From positions 1,736,001 through 1,800,000 of the forward strand of contig OX337228.1 of assembly GCA_946965045.2 (NCBI GenBank): a DNA stretch of 64,000 nucleotides, in the 5' to 3' direction. Source of the DNA: Epithemia pelagica. Its lineage: Eukaryota > Bacillariophyta > Bacillariophyceae > Surirellales > Surirellaceae. This document shows, piece by piece, positions 47,057 to 58,180 of this stretch; the first letter of the stretch is position 1, and each line of letters starts with the position of its first letter. A program made the translations under genes and the position numbers. The notes beneath the pieces are model-generated. The model was not told the origin of the DNA. It made no database searches and worked only from the letters and a program-made list of their open reading frames with translations.

Positions 47057-48874
47057 ATGTCCGGAACAACGCAAGAACACTTGCCGGAAGATCCTCCTCC
47101 TCCTCCGCCACAAGAACCAAACACTACTCTCCAGGAGGGACATGTTGCTGGATCTTCCACCAATGCCCTTGTCGTCGATGCCAGGGAAGAACCGTCGCAA
47201 CAAGAACAAGAACAAGTACCAGCCGAGCCCGATGGTGCCTCTGCAAAGACCCTGAAACGAAAATTGGACCAATTGTCCACTACTACGACTACGGAACAAC
47301 AGGATCTTGTCACCACCACACAAGGTATCACTGGCCCAACAACCACCGCCTTAAGTCCGTTGACGACCGCGCCCTCTGTCATTCCGACGACGGTCCCTCT
47401 GGCCACATCGACCACTGCTACCACAACGACCGCAGCTCCCTCTACGACGACGACTACTACTCCGAACGTCCCCTTGACGTTGCCGAATGAACCATTGGCT
47501 GTCACCAACAACAACGCCGCTGTCCGAGGTTCCTTGTCCTCTCGTTGGTATCCCTCTTCCATTTTGATTGAAGCCCGAACCTTTGATGGAACGGCCGTGA
47601 ATGCCGACTTGATGAATGTCATTGGTCGTGGTGTCAAGGCCAACAAGTGTACCTTGACGGAACGCTTTTATTTGCCACCCCAGTACAATCAAAATACGGC
47701 CGAATATCGGGCCAAAACCATTGCCCCCATTTTTGCCAGTGCCTGTGCCTGCGCCGGCTGTGAAGTTCGACTCAAGGGATGGGAAAAGTCCAAGGGCTTT
47801 CTCAAATTTGTCTGTCCCCAATATCGACGATACAAATCCACGGCCAAACAAGCACCCACCGCCTCGAGTTCTTCCACGACAGCAGCAACAACAACAGCAG
47901 TAGTAGGAGGGCCCGTGCAGCCACACTCCGACACTCCATCCACCTCGGTGGAGGATCCAAACAACAACAACAACAATCTCCATCTTTCTCTTCGCAGCAG
48001 TACGAGTAGTATTGGCAGCCTTCCGAGCGCCGCCACTCCCACTGCCGGAGGAGGTAAACGTACTCGCAACAATAGCGGCAGCAACAGCAACAACAACAAT
48101 AATAATCGATTTATTTCTCGTCCCATGGATAAGGAATCGACCTGTCCCTTTTCCTTTTTGGTCTTTTGGGAAGAACATCCCAATCAAGAAGAGGTGGCCG
48201 TGGAAGCTCGCAAGGGTCGATGGTTTGTCTGTGCCACCGGTGCCGGGACACCCTACCACGAAGGTCATGCGCGCAAGGAGTTTTCTCAAGGGGAATTGCG
48301 TCGAAAACAATTGCAAGTGGAAGGTTCGTACGATATATTAATGCCCTACTACAAACGCATTGTTGAATTGGTGGAACGAGATGAAGAAAAGCTCAATCAA
48401 GCCATTGGGCGCTTCCAACAATTGATTGATGGATTGAAACGACATGCCAGCTTTTTGGTTCATCCACCACCACCCAGTCCACCCATGAACAGTAGTAATA
48501 ACAACATCTTGTCGACGACGTCCACCATGGGTCCTCCCTTGACGGAACCACCACCACCACCTGCTCCCTTGCTGTTGGAAGAGGCATCGTCGTCCAACAA
48601 GCCACCACATGCACAACAACCACCACTTTTACTGGTCGAAGGATCGTCCGTAGTCCCCGAAGAGACCATGGTGGGCGTGGAAGAAGCAGCAGCATCTTCG
48701 GCACTCGCCGCCGCCGCCGTATCGGCCACGACCAGCACGGAGGAGGCCACCGCCACCACCACGGCTGCCGCAGTAGTCGCCGCCGCAGGGTCTTCGGCGG
48801 CTGTGGCGGCCACCAACACCTTGTTGGATCCATCGTCCGTCATGCACATGACGGAAGAAGTAATCAATTTGTAG
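47057..48874 (+). CDS. Putative zinc-cluster nucleic-acid-binding protein (FAR1/WRKY-GCM1-like)
   Basis: 605 residues, not assigned to a named family. The first ~160 residues are P/T-rich. An ordered block (about 160-260) has SSRWYPSSILIEARTFDG and a cysteine group C230-A-C232-A-G-C235 ... C253. After a long N/S/G-rich spacer comes CPFSFLVFWEE (C363), GRWFVC (C392) and H401-E-G-H404. C-x28-C-x8-H-x2-H with that 'CPF..fWe....W.V....H.gH' wording resembles the FAR1/WRKY-GCM1 zinc fold found in FAR1-type and MULE-derived proteins. A helical segment follows (YYKRIVELVERDEEKLNQAIGRFQQLIDGLK). The C-terminus is A/T/V-rich. A DNA-binding role, perhaps domesticated from a transposase, is inference. 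Confidence 0.6.
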   Translation: MSGTTQEHLPEDPPPPPPQEPNTTLQEGHVAGSSTNALVVDAREEPSQQEQEQVPAEPDGASAKTLKRKLDQLSTTTTTEQQDLVTTTQGITGPTTTALSPLTTAPSVIPTTVPLATSTTATTTTAAPSTTTTTTPNVPLTLPNEPLAVTNNNAAVRGSLSSRWYPSSILIEARTFDGTAVNADLMNVIGRGVKANKCTLTERFYLPPQYNQNTAEYRAKTIAPIFASACACAGCEVRLKGWEKSKGFLKFVCPQYRRYKSTAKQAPTASSSSTTAATTTAVVGGPVQPHSDTPSTSVEDPNNNNNNLHLSLRSSTSSIGSLPSAATPTAGGGKRTRNNSGSNSNNNNNNRFISRPMDKESTCPFSFLVFWEEHPNQEEVAVEARKGRWFVCATGAGTPYHEGHARKEFSQGELRRKQLQVEGSYDILMPYYKRIVELVERDEEKLNQAIGRFQQLIDGLKRHASFLVHPPPPSPPMNSSNNNILSTTSTMGPPLTEPPPPPAPLLLEEASSSNKPPHAQQPPLLLVEGSSVVPEETMVGVEEAAASSALAAAAVSATTSTEEATATTTAAAVVAAAGSSAAVAATNTLLDPSSVMHMTEEVINL

Positions 48875-49561
48875 TACACATCATATCTACTGTAGAAAGT
48901 CAGCGTGTTGTTGTTCCTACGAACTACTGCTACTATCATGTCGCTATGACATCGAAAGATGTGGCTTTCCAGATACAGTGTCTGTGAATCTTTTTCTAGG
49001 AGTACCAACTAACCAACAAAGAGTGACGACGACGACAACAACCAAGTCTCTTGGTGTTGAGTGTGCGTATTGCAAAATCCTGGAGAAGTTGTGGGGGTTT
49101 CCGTTGGTCGCCAATAATCCAATTCCAGAGCATGAGAACCCACGGATCTACTACCAATGCTGAATTCACCACATGTGTCGTCCATTCACAGTTTGCCTCT
49201 CTTGGGACTAGGTGGGCAAAGGAGTTCTCCTTACACATCATGAGGCCTCTCGTGGGATCGTGTGCAGAGCCGTGACGACCATGCCTGCCTTGTGTGCACC
49301 CATCGTTCCGACTCCGCCAACTGCCCGGTGTTGGAGTCTCAATGTACAGATAGCACTGTTGTTGTTGGGTAGTCCCGAAAACGTTGCATAGTATGGTCCA
49401 CGTCTGTTGATCTCTCATGTTTCACGACAAATTCAAGGAGGAAGAATGGAGCCACAGGCCCATGGACACATACATACATGTTACCCTTTACCAAGACAAT
49501 CGAACGTGGCGTGCGTAGTCATCCACAATGTCGTTTTTATGCATCCAATAGTGTTTTGGAT
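48875..49561. other. Intergenic, convergent 3' ends, no gene seen
   Basis: 687 bp between convergent stops. Short motif-less frames only. No RNA gene or repeat recognised. Confidence 0.6.
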
Positions 49562-50857
49562 TCATCTGCGGCCGGACTGGCCGACATTTAAGAGTTCCTT
49601 GGACCATTCGTAGACCATAAACATGGTACTGACCATGGGAATGACCTTGAGCAATTCCGGCGTCAATCCACGATACAAGGACGACAAGCCTTCCTTGTGC
49701 ACCAAATTGTACAGCAATTGTTGCATCGACAAGGACGAGGCATGCAAATTTTGAATTTGCATTCGTCGTCGAATCGTATCCATGGGAAAGGTCAAGAGTG
49801 TTCCCAGTGAGCCACTCGCGGCCCCACAGAGAACCGTCAAGACGAGGCCCAATTTGGGTTCGCCCGAATCGGCATCAATTTTGCGTAAATTGTAAAACAA
49901 TTCATCGTCCAAGGTATATTCCTTGAGTGTTCCATAGACAGTGTAGGAAATGGCAAAATTGGGTACTGCCACCAAGAGTGTGGGACTCACCCCGGAATAA
50001 AAGCCCCGCAAGCCTTCGGATCGAGCAATTTTGGTAAAGGCATCGACAATACCCTTATAATGTTCGCGGCCTTCCAATTCGGTGGTCAATCGAGTCCGGA
50101 CCAAATCCAAGGGATAGCATGCCAAACAAGCCACGGTACCAGCCAAGCCACCAGCTACCAATTTGTGCCAGGCTCGTGTTTCATGGGCTGCCGACTTGTG
50201 GTGATTGCTGTGCGGCCTTGTCGTCGCCGCATTTTCCTCCTCCTCTTCGTCTTCGGTCATCATGACGATTTTGGACAATCGCCGAACCACCTGTCCTTGG
50301 GTTTCATTTTGTTCTTCCATACGCAAACTGGGAGGTGTCGCCATGCGTTGAACTCGAGTGTTGTTGAGATGTTTGTGCGTCTGTCTCGACTGCCATTCGG
50401 CCAAGACATCCATGGTGTTTTCATAGACAAAAAAGTTAATGGCCGAATAGGGAAATCGATGAAGGACCGAGGTCATGTTACCCTTCCAGAGAGACAGAAT
50501 ACCACCTCGTTCCACCATTTTGGACAAGCCACCTTGTATGGTGACGGCAAACTTAGGGCGATGTTCCTTGGTGGTGACCATGGAATGAACTTGAAACAAA
50601 ATGGTCAAACGACTGAGGGGAGCCGTGACAGTCTTGGCCACGGCACCGGCCAACCCACCGCAAAACAATTGACGAGCTGCTTCGCTGGTCCGAGTCTTGG
50701 CCATATCGGCCACCGCCACGACGGGTGAAACCGTGGGTGGGTCTTGTCGTGGAGGCAACGACGACGACCCTACCATGCTGGTCGCTGTGGAAGAGGACGA
50801 AGATGTCAAGGGCGAAGAGGTGCTGGAACTGCTGGTCGATTGGGTACGAGTGGCCAT
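49562..50857 (-). CDS. Mitochondrial carrier family (SLC25) protein
   Basis: 431 residues, single exon. Three carrier repeats are visible. Repeat 1 has CGGLAGAVAKTVTAPLSRLTILFQ then GGILSLWKGN; repeat 2 has AGGLAGTVACLACYPLDLVRTRL then EGLRGFYSGVSPTLL; repeat 3 has CGAASGSLGTLLTFPMDTIRRRMQ then EGLSSLYRGLTPELLKV. Six membrane spans are expected in the mitochondrial inner membrane. The APLSRLTILFQ signature resembles CoA/adenine-nucleotide-type carriers (LEU5, SLC25A16/A42, SLC25A24), but the substrate is not determined. The first ~60 residues are S/T-rich and disordered, and an acidic insert (TEDEEEEEN region) separates repeats 1 and 2. No EF-hands are present, so it is not a canonical calcium-regulated ATP-Mg/Pi carrier. 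Confidence 0.92.
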   Translation of the reverse strand: MATRTQSTSSSSTSSPLTSSSSSTATSMVGSSSLPPRQDPPTVSPVVAVADMAKTRTSEAARQLFCGGLAGAVAKTVTAPLSRLTILFQVHSMVTTKEHRPKFAVTIQGGLSKMVERGGILSLWKGNMTSVLHRFPYSAINFFVYENTMDVLAEWQSRQTHKHLNNTRVQRMATPPSLRMEEQNETQGQVVRRLSKIVMMTEDEEEEENAATTRPHSNHHKSAAHETRAWHKLVAGGLAGTVACLACYPLDLVRTRLTTELEGREHYKGIVDAFTKIARSEGLRGFYSGVSPTLLVAVPNFAISYTVYGTLKEYTLDDELFYNLRKIDADSGEPKLGLVLTVLCGAASGSLGTLLTFPMDTIRRRMQIQNLHASSLSMQQLLYNLVHKEGLSSLYRGLTPELLKVIPMVSTMFMVYEWSKELLNVGQSGRR

Positions 50858-51349
50858 GACCTTCTGGTTGTGCCGTGATGGGGTGTCGTTGTTCGTTGTT
50901 GTAACGAGGGTTGGTCTATGTCTTCAATCACCTTTGGGCTCGTGGTTTTTCTTTTGTGTATCGCAATGGTTCTCTTCTTTTTTGTGTTGGTAGGTGTTCG
51001 TGCATGTGGTGGTGTCGTCATGGTCGGTGCCGACGCGGTGCTGCTTCCTGATGAGTACTGTGATAAAGTATGTACGACTATTCATCGATGTGTAGGTGCG
51101 GCACAGAAGGCCGCGACTCACAAGAATCGCGATTGGACAAAGTGTGTGTCGCGTCAGTCCGTTCGGGATTGTGGCGGTCGCGTAAACGGGTCGCCCAAGA
51201 GACGCGTGTCGTCTGCCACATTCCTGATTTTTTTTCTCTCGACCACAACCTCCTATCTCGAGTCATTCTCTCCCTTGGTGTAGAAGAACAAAAGAGTTGC
51301 ATGTTGCGAACGAACTTGCACAAGCTCCATTCGATTCCACTCTTTTAGA
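50858..51349. promoter_or_regulatory. Divergent region upstream of SWEET copy 1
   Basis: 492 bp between the carrier start (-) and the first SWEET start (+). It contains the conserved block at 51153-51207 that recurs upstream of SWEET copy 2. Confidence 0.5.
51153..51207 (+). promoter_or_regulatory. Conserved upstream block, copy 1
   Basis: The 55-bp block begins gtcagtccgttcggga and ends cgggtcgcccaagagacgcg(t). It matches 53313-53367 with about six mismatches. It lies 143 bp before the SWEET copy 1 ATG, and the intervening leader is also partly conserved with indels. Confidence 0.8.
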
Positions 51350-52697
51350 ATGGGTGGTGTGGACATCTTTTTCGACTATGTGTGTCCCGGTATAGGAGTC
51401 GTGATGGCGACCAGCATCTGTGCAGGTACGTACGTGCGTGTTGGGTTCCGTGTGCTTGGTGGAAGCACCATCCTATGGACTACAACGACGACGGCAATCG
51501 TTGGTCTACTTTCTTTTCCCTGTGAGACTGCTATCATTTCTTCTCTCTCTCTCATTCATTTATGGATTCGTTCTGTTCTTTTTGGATTGGCATCCTTCGG
51601 ATGACGATGATTGCATCTATTTGGTTGGCACAACGTTCTACTGACGTATCAATGAATGGATTGCTTGTTGTTGCTCTTTGGTCTTAGCTCCCGTTGTGGA
51701 TTTGCGCCATGCGTTGGTCAAGGGTCGATTGGGTGATTTGAATCCCTTTCCGTGGGTCATGATGACGGGCAATTGTTTGGGATGGTTGGCGTATGGCTAC
51801 TATTTGCAACCGAACGATGCCTTTGTCGTGGCAGCGAGTTTGCCCGGCCTCGTCCTGAGTTTGTGGCTCAATTCCGGTGCGGCCAAGTTGCAATATCAAG
51901 AATTGCGAGATTTGCAACGATTGCAAGAGGAACGAAACCAACACGAATGGGATGCCGATGACAATCCTGAGCAAGAAGACAATGATGATGGAGATGATGT
52001 CGCTCTTAATCCAGAATCGCAACGACGTGGTCCACGACGAGGAGGCCGCCGCCGCCGCCGACAACGTCAAGAAGAACGACAGCAAGCCAATTTGCTTCAT
52101 GAGTATCATCCAGAATATTTGGTGACCACTCCACAAGAACGAGCCTTGATGCAAATTGTGTGTTTGTGGATTTTGGTGTTGGTGTGGGTGGGTTGGATTG
52201 GTCAACCTCGGAATGCGGCTCCCACGGTGGGCATTGTGATGAATTTGAATCTCGTCTTTTTTTACGCAGCACCCTTGCAAACCATGAAACAAATCATTTT
52301 TGTCGACCACCATTCGAATAGCATTCATCGACCTACCATGTACATGAATTGGATCAATACGAGTTTTTGGATCCTCTATGGTTTGGCGCGACGCGATTAT
52401 GTCATTGTCACACCCAATGCCATTGGACTGTCTCTCGGTGTGGCACAAGGACTCTTGTGTTTTTGCTACCCTCCTTCGCCAACGGCATCTGCCAGCAACA
52501 ACCCTTCCACTACGGCACCCCACAAGAACAAAAACAGCACGGCATCCCATTTGCCCGTGCAAGATCATGACGGTGCGGAAGAGGACGCGATTCATCATAG
52601 CAATACACAGTCGTTGATTCAATCACGGCAACCCGATGGTCCTCCAGCTTCTACCATCACAACGTCGAGAAGCACGGGACACGACCACACCGGGTGA
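51350..52697 (+). CDS. SWEET (MtN3/saliva) sugar transporter, tandem copy 1
   Basis: Two exons, 51350..51425 and 51688..52697, 361 residues. The intron (262 bp) has a GTACGT donor and TTAG acceptor in phase 1; exon 1 (MGGVDIFFDYVCPGIGVVMATSICA) supplies TM1 and joins at Ala-Pro (...|APVVDLRHA). Seven spans are readable: TM1; LNPFPWVMMTGNCLGWLAYGYYL; AFVVAASLPGLVLSLWLNSGAAKLQY; IVCLWILVLVWVGWIG; TVGIVMNLNLVFFYAAPLQTM; TMYMNWINTSFWILYGL; PNAIGLSLGVAQGLLCFCY. SWEETs are uniporters for mono- or disaccharides, built as 3+1+3 helices. Between TM3 and the linker helix is an extra ~75-residue charged cytosolic loop (DDNPEQEDN, then an R-rich run). The C-tail is S/T/N/H-rich. Confidence 0.92.
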
Positions 52698-53561
52698 GAA
52701 AAACTGCAGCAGCAACACCTACACACAGAAACAATTTCAACGAGACTGGGAAGACAGAAATGCACACGCCCACCAAGGTGATGGAGGGTCGTTTGCCTCC
52801 TCGCGTGTTTGTCATCTCGCGTGTCCTACCAGTAACGAGCTCGAGGGAGAAAGAATCCAACCACAACCACACGACACACACTTCGTGGCGACTTGAATTC
52901 TTTAATCGATCGGAAAATGCGACAGTCATGGTGGAAATCGACCGACACAAGGTACTGGACATAAATGAGACTTTGTTTGGAAGTACCGCTCCTTCAAGAG
53001 TTACAACTTGCGCCAAGCCGACCATGGAACTAGCTGAGCTCAAAGCCAATTGCAACAGGGGACGATCCACGCTAGAACCAAATACGGACCCGTCAATACG
53101 GTCGCATACAGATAGGCAATGACCACACCTGGTGGATTGTTGTGATACATATGTTGTGGTAGACTTGTAATTAGGGTATTCCACATTCCACTCACCTTGT
53201 AGCGGTATGAAACGAGGAAGGACGTGCCATAGGGGTGAGAGAATAGGAATGCCTTTTATCCGACTCAGGTGGGATTCCGCTACTCACCCCTGCTATTTGT
53301 ACAACGGGGTAGGTCAGTCCGTTCGGGAATATGGTGGTCGCGCAATCGGGTCGCCCAAGAGACGCGTCTCGTGTGTCGACTGGAAAAGATCCATTCCATA
53401 CATCCATGATTCCTTTTTCCTCCCTTCGGCCGTGTGATTGATTGTAAGAACTCTTCTTGTATCTCATTCTTGGTAGAAGAACAAAAGAATACTTCTTTCT
53501 ACCTAGTTGTGTGTTGAGAGAACGAACTTGAGTAAGCTGCATTCGATTCCACTTTATTAGA
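52698..53561. other. Spacer between SWEET copies 1 and 2
   Basis: 864 bp. The start resembles the 3' flank of copy 2 ('actgcagcagcaaca...' at ~52703 and ~54923). The end contains the copy-2 upstream block. The middle is unique and has no gene. Confidence 0.6.
53313..53367 (+). promoter_or_regulatory. Conserved upstream block, copy 2
   Basis: Counterpart of 51153-51207, with the same 16-base beginning and 21-base end. It lies 195 bp before the SWEET copy 2 ATG. I could not find it upstream of SWEET copy 3. Confidence 0.8.
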
Positions 53562-54915
53562 ATGGGTGGTTTGGACGTCTTTTTCGACTATGTGTGTCCC
53601 AGTATGGGAGTCTTGATGGCGACCATCATGTTTGCTGGTACGTACGTGCGTGTTGAGTTCTGTGTGTTTCGTGAAAGCACCAGCCTATCGACTAGAACAA
53701 TGTTGGTGCTCTGTGAGCTGTGAGAGACTGCAATCGTGTCTTCTCTCTCTCATTTTCTCATTCATTCATGGATTCGTTCTGTTCGTTTTGGATTGGCATC
53801 CTTCGGATGACGATGATTGCATCCACTTGTCTGCCACAACGTTCGACATACTATACTGATCAATGAATAAATGAAATGAATGGATTGCTTGTTGTTCCTC
53901 TTTGGTTTTAGCTCCCATTGTGGATTTGCGCAATGCGTTGGTCAAGGGTCGATTGGGTGATTTGAATCCTTTTCCCTGGGTCATGATGACGGGCAATTGT
54001 TTGGGATGGGTGGTGTATGGCTATTATTTGAAACCGCACGATGCCTTTGTCGTGGCAGCCAATTTACCGGGCCTCGTCCTGAGTTTGTGGCTGAATTCGG
54101 GTGCGGCCAAGTTGCAATATCAAGAATTGCGAGATTTGCAACGATTGCAAGAGGAACGAAACCAACACGAATGGGATGCCGATGACAATCCCGAACAAGA
54201 AGACGATGATGATGGAGATGATGTCGCTCTCAATCCAGACTCGCAACGACGTGGTCGACGACGACAAGGCCGCCGCCGCCGACAACGACAAGAAGAACGA
54301 CAGCAAGCCAATTTGCTTCATGAGTATCATCCAGAATATCTGGTGACCACTCCACAAGAACGAGCCTTGATGCAAATTGTGTGTTTGTGGATTTTGGTGT
54401 TGGTGTGGGTGGGTTGGATTGGTCAACCTCGGAATGCGGCTCCCACGGTGGGTATTGTGGTGAATTTGAATCTCGTCTTTTTTTACGCAGCACCCCTGCA
54501 AACCATGAAACAAGTTATTTTTGTCGATTGTCATTCGAATAGCATTCATCGACCTACCATGTACATGAATTGGACCAATACGAGTTTTTGGATCCTCTAT
54601 GGTTTGGCGCAACGCGATTATGTCATTGTCGTACCCAATGCCATTGGACTGTCTCTCGGTTTGGCACAAGGACTCTTGTGTTTTTGCTACCCTCCTTCAC
54701 GAACGGCATCTGCCAGCAACAACACTTCTACTTCCTCAACCAATAACAACACCACGGCATCCCGTTTGCCCGTGCAAGATCATGACGGTGCGGAAGAGGA
54801 CGCGATTCATCATAGCAATACACAGTCGGTGATTCAATCGCGGCAACCCGATGGTCCTCCCACAGCTGCCACCACAACATCGAGAAGCAAGGGGCAGCAT
54901 AGTCACACGGGGTAG
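53562..54915 (+). CDS. SWEET (MtN3/saliva) sugar transporter, tandem copy 2
   Basis: Two exons, 53562..53637 and 53912..54915, 359 residues. Gene structure is identical to copy 1: a 76-bp first exon, phase-1 GTACGT donor, 274-bp intron, and junction at APIVDLRNA. The protein is nearly the same as copy 1 through all seven spans and the charged loop. Differences cluster in TM1 (CPSMGVLMATIMFA), TM2 (GWVVYGYYLKPHD) and the tail. The two coding sequences, introns' ends, leaders and 3' flanks are all related, so a ~2.2-kb unit was duplicated recently. Both copies keep intact frames and splice sites, so both are probably functional. Confidence 0.92.
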
Positions 54916-56522
54916 AACAAAAACTGCAGCAGCAACAGCTACACCCAGAAACGATTTCAACCACAGTAGGAGGAGAAAAATGTGCACACGATGGAGGTCT
55001 GTTGCCTCGCGTGTCCTAGGAAAAATTTGCGCAAGGGAGAAAGAATCCAACGACAACCAAAAGACACCCAAACGCATGTCGTTGTTGCGTTTCCATACCA
55101 CTGGACTCCTCTCAGAGAGCCACAACACCAGTGCTGGCGACAAAACAAAACCATGTGCTGCTCATCCTCGTGACCCAAAAGATTTCCGTTGGCATTAGAT
55201 CAACAATTCATGTATACATAATACTAATACTCCTAAACGAAACGACCAACTATAGTGTTATTGTTTTGATTTCCTCACACTCGTGCCGTACGGTCTATCT
55301 AAATTCCTAGGAGTAGGTGTAGAACATTCCACTCCTACTAGATTCGGTTGAGAAAACGCACTTTGTTCGCTTCACATCAAGAGGTGATAGTTCGCTTCTC
55401 TCGTTCCAGGATTGGAGCCACAATGGAGACACACACAAGCAGCAGACAGCAAAAGGGTCTGTGCAGAAAGAGTGAGATTGCAGATGCGCAACAACAGATG
55501 TTTGGAGCCGAACTTTGAAATGCACAAAGAAAGTTGGGATGAGAACACAGAAGTCACCATCATCTGTCGCAGGACGCAAGGTCCCAAACAAGGTTCTCGT
55601 CGTGTTTGGTTTGGATCCCTTCAGCTTTTTGTTTTTTATTGGAAGGAAGTTTTATGATGTATCATCTGCCACACTTGTGTGGACAGATGTCACCTCCCAA
55701 GTTCGCACGAGTTCGGTCCCAGTCATGGAGCGTATGACAGAGATGGAGTATAATCGAAAGTGTAGCCCAGAGACGGCAAGGAGTGAACCATCCGTTGATG
55801 TCTGCGGCAAGCTGTTCCATGAAGAATGACGACATGCAATATCACCCGGTTTTATCCGCCTGCCATCACCCAACCAACCTGTGGTGAGAGTGGTGAGAGA
55901 ATCTTGGTGGTGGGGGGATCTGGGAGCGTGGACGGACACCGAGATCTTTTTTCCACGTAGAACTGACCGCGATCCGACCAACCAAAACACCCCACCCACC
56001 CAAATCTTCCGACGACCGCAGCCGCAGCCGCACAGCCCTTGGCAGCAGGATACCTCTGTCTGGATGAACGGAAGAACATACGACGAGCATCCATCACCCA
56101 AAAGCTGATCTCGGTCGTCTGTTGTCCACACAGCCTCTCGACCTCGACTGCCAGAAAGGCAAATAATCTTGCACACACTCGTGAACTATAGAGAGTGCTC
56201 TGTCATCGATTCTCTCACCTTCTCTGGTGTGAATTCCCCACAAGGCGAAGACACACCACCTCTATTTTGTATAGTGTGCGTGGGGAGATAACCAAGGAAG
56301 TGAAGTAAGAGTAGGAGGGGGTGTCCAGACGACCAGAAGACACCACGCCCATCAACGCACAGCTTGTCTACAACGCCAAACAGAGGGAGACAAGGATTCT
56401 GTGGTGCTGGTGCGACGAGGAGACAGAGAAGTCTCGTCGTCTTGTGTGCACCGATCTCGCAACCACTGCTCAACGACAAGAGCAACTCCTCGTAACAATC
56501 ACAAGGACATACCATCAACACC
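54916..56522. other. Large spacer between SWEET copies 2 and 3, no gene seen
   Basis: 1607 bp. The first ~80 bp resemble the 3' flank of copy 1. A 174-codon minus-strand frame near 55652-56176 is C/G/S-rich with no recognisable family and is probably chance. No repeat or RNA gene recognised. Confidence 0.55.
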
Positions 56523-58180
56523 ATGAAGGACTTTCTGACCCTCTTTACGGGCACTGTTTGTCCTAGCGTAGGAGCTATATTGGCTACCTTCTTGTTTGGA
56601 GGTAAGAGAAGTTGATGTTGACAACGAAGAGTTCGTATTGGGACCCGAGAATATTTACCTCTCTAGACAAGAACCAGAACTGTCGGACAAAGATACTGGG
56701 TGTCAAATCTGATTCAGGGGCGCACTCATGGATACCTTGTCATATCACCATGACACTCTCTGTCATTCCCTTCTTGTTCTTCTTCTCACAATCATGGTCT
56801 CGTTTTCTTCGATTGTGGTTGTTCTTGTTGTTGCTTCTGTGTTTCCTACTATATCGGCACACTCGTGAATCACCCTTCATTCTTGACGAACGAACGAACT
56901 ATGCTACAGCTCCCATTATGGATCTGCGTCGTGCCTTGTTGAATGGTCGATTGGGAGATTTGAATCCCTTTCCTTGGGTCATGATGACGGGTAATTGTTT
57001 GGGATGGATCGTCTATGGGTATTATTTGGAACCAAAAGATGGCTTTATTGTAGCCGGCAATGTACCAGGGTTGGTGATCTCCCTATGGTTGAATTTGGGA
57101 GCGGCCAAGCTACAATACAAGCAAGTGTTGCAAGATATGTGGCAACAACAATTGCGAGCCGAAGAAGAGGAAGAACAAAATGCCAAGTCGTCGCACACTT
57201 CCAACGAACATAGCAGTAGTGGAGACGAAGACAATCACAGTCAAACGAATGGCCACCCTCACCATCTCATGACGGACCCGCACAAGGAGACTACAGATAC
57301 TACCATTGCTACTCTCCCACCGATTGCGACGAGCAATGCCGTTGTACTTCCCAACGCATTGACAATGATCAAGAATGGACAAGAGCCACCCCCTCACCCA
57401 CAGTATTCGTATAGTCCGATCCATCATCTTCCAGCACCTACCGTTTTGTTGGTACCTTCCGATCATAAGGAAGATCAACACCATTTGGTTCATCGATCTC
57501 ATGGTGCTGCGGCTCGTTCTCACCCTCCACTTACAGTTGCGCCTTCGCCCTCCAAACTACAACATTTGGTCCGAAGCCGAAGTGGACCATACGACAGCAC
57601 TTATACGACATCGGCCAACTCCTCCTTTGCGGGCGCCACCTCGGTTCCGATGGAAGAGTTGGTTCTGGTACCTCAAGAAGTGGGCTTGTTGCGCATTTTA
57701 TGTGCCTGGATTGTCGTGTTGGTCTGGGTCGGTTGGATGGGTACCAGTCGACAAGGTACGATTTCCACCATTGGCATTGTGGTGAATTTGAATCTCGTCT
57801 TTTTCTATGCCGCCCCCCTCAAAACCATGCAACAAGTGATATTTTTGGATCGACATTCCAATACCATTCATCGACCTACCATGTACATGAGTTTGACGGC
57901 CTCCTGTTTCTCCTTTTTGTACGGTGTCGCCAAACGAGATCCCATTATTGAATTGCCGAATGCAATGGGAGTGATCATGGGATTGATTCAGGTTTTGCTC
58001 TGTTTCTGCTTCCCCAAACGAATAATTCCTCCAGAAGGAGGCGACGACACGGACGACCAAGAACATCCACAACCATCCCAAGTATTTGCACATAATGACA
58101 AACTTCTACGAAAACAAAACGAAGAGGAACAGGATGAAGAAGAGGGATACGCATCAACTCAAAGCATGTCCATGGATTGA
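56523..58180 (+). CDS. SWEET (MtN3/saliva) sugar transporter, tandem copy 3 (divergent)
   Basis: Two exons, 56523..56601 and 56910..58180, 449 residues. The intron (308 bp) has a GTAAGA donor and CTACAG acceptor in phase 1, the same position as in copies 1 and 2. Exon 1 encodes MKDFLTLFTGTVCPSVGAILATFLFG (TM1). The conserved core is clear (APIMDLRRALLNGRLGDLNPFPWVMMTGNCLGWIVYGYYL; ILCAWIVVLVWVGWMG; TIGIVVNLNLVFFYAAPLKTMQQVIFLDRHSNTIHRPTMYM). The cytosolic insertion between TM3 and the linker helix is about 165 residues, E/Q/H/S/P-rich, more than twice that of copies 1 and 2. The C-tail is acidic. It is an older paralogue, with no shared promoter block. Confidence 0.92.

Noticed and set aside
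55652-56176. 174-codon minus-strand frame between SWEET copies 2 and 3
   Set aside because: No motif, unusual Cys/Gly content, overlapped by similar-length frames on the other strand.
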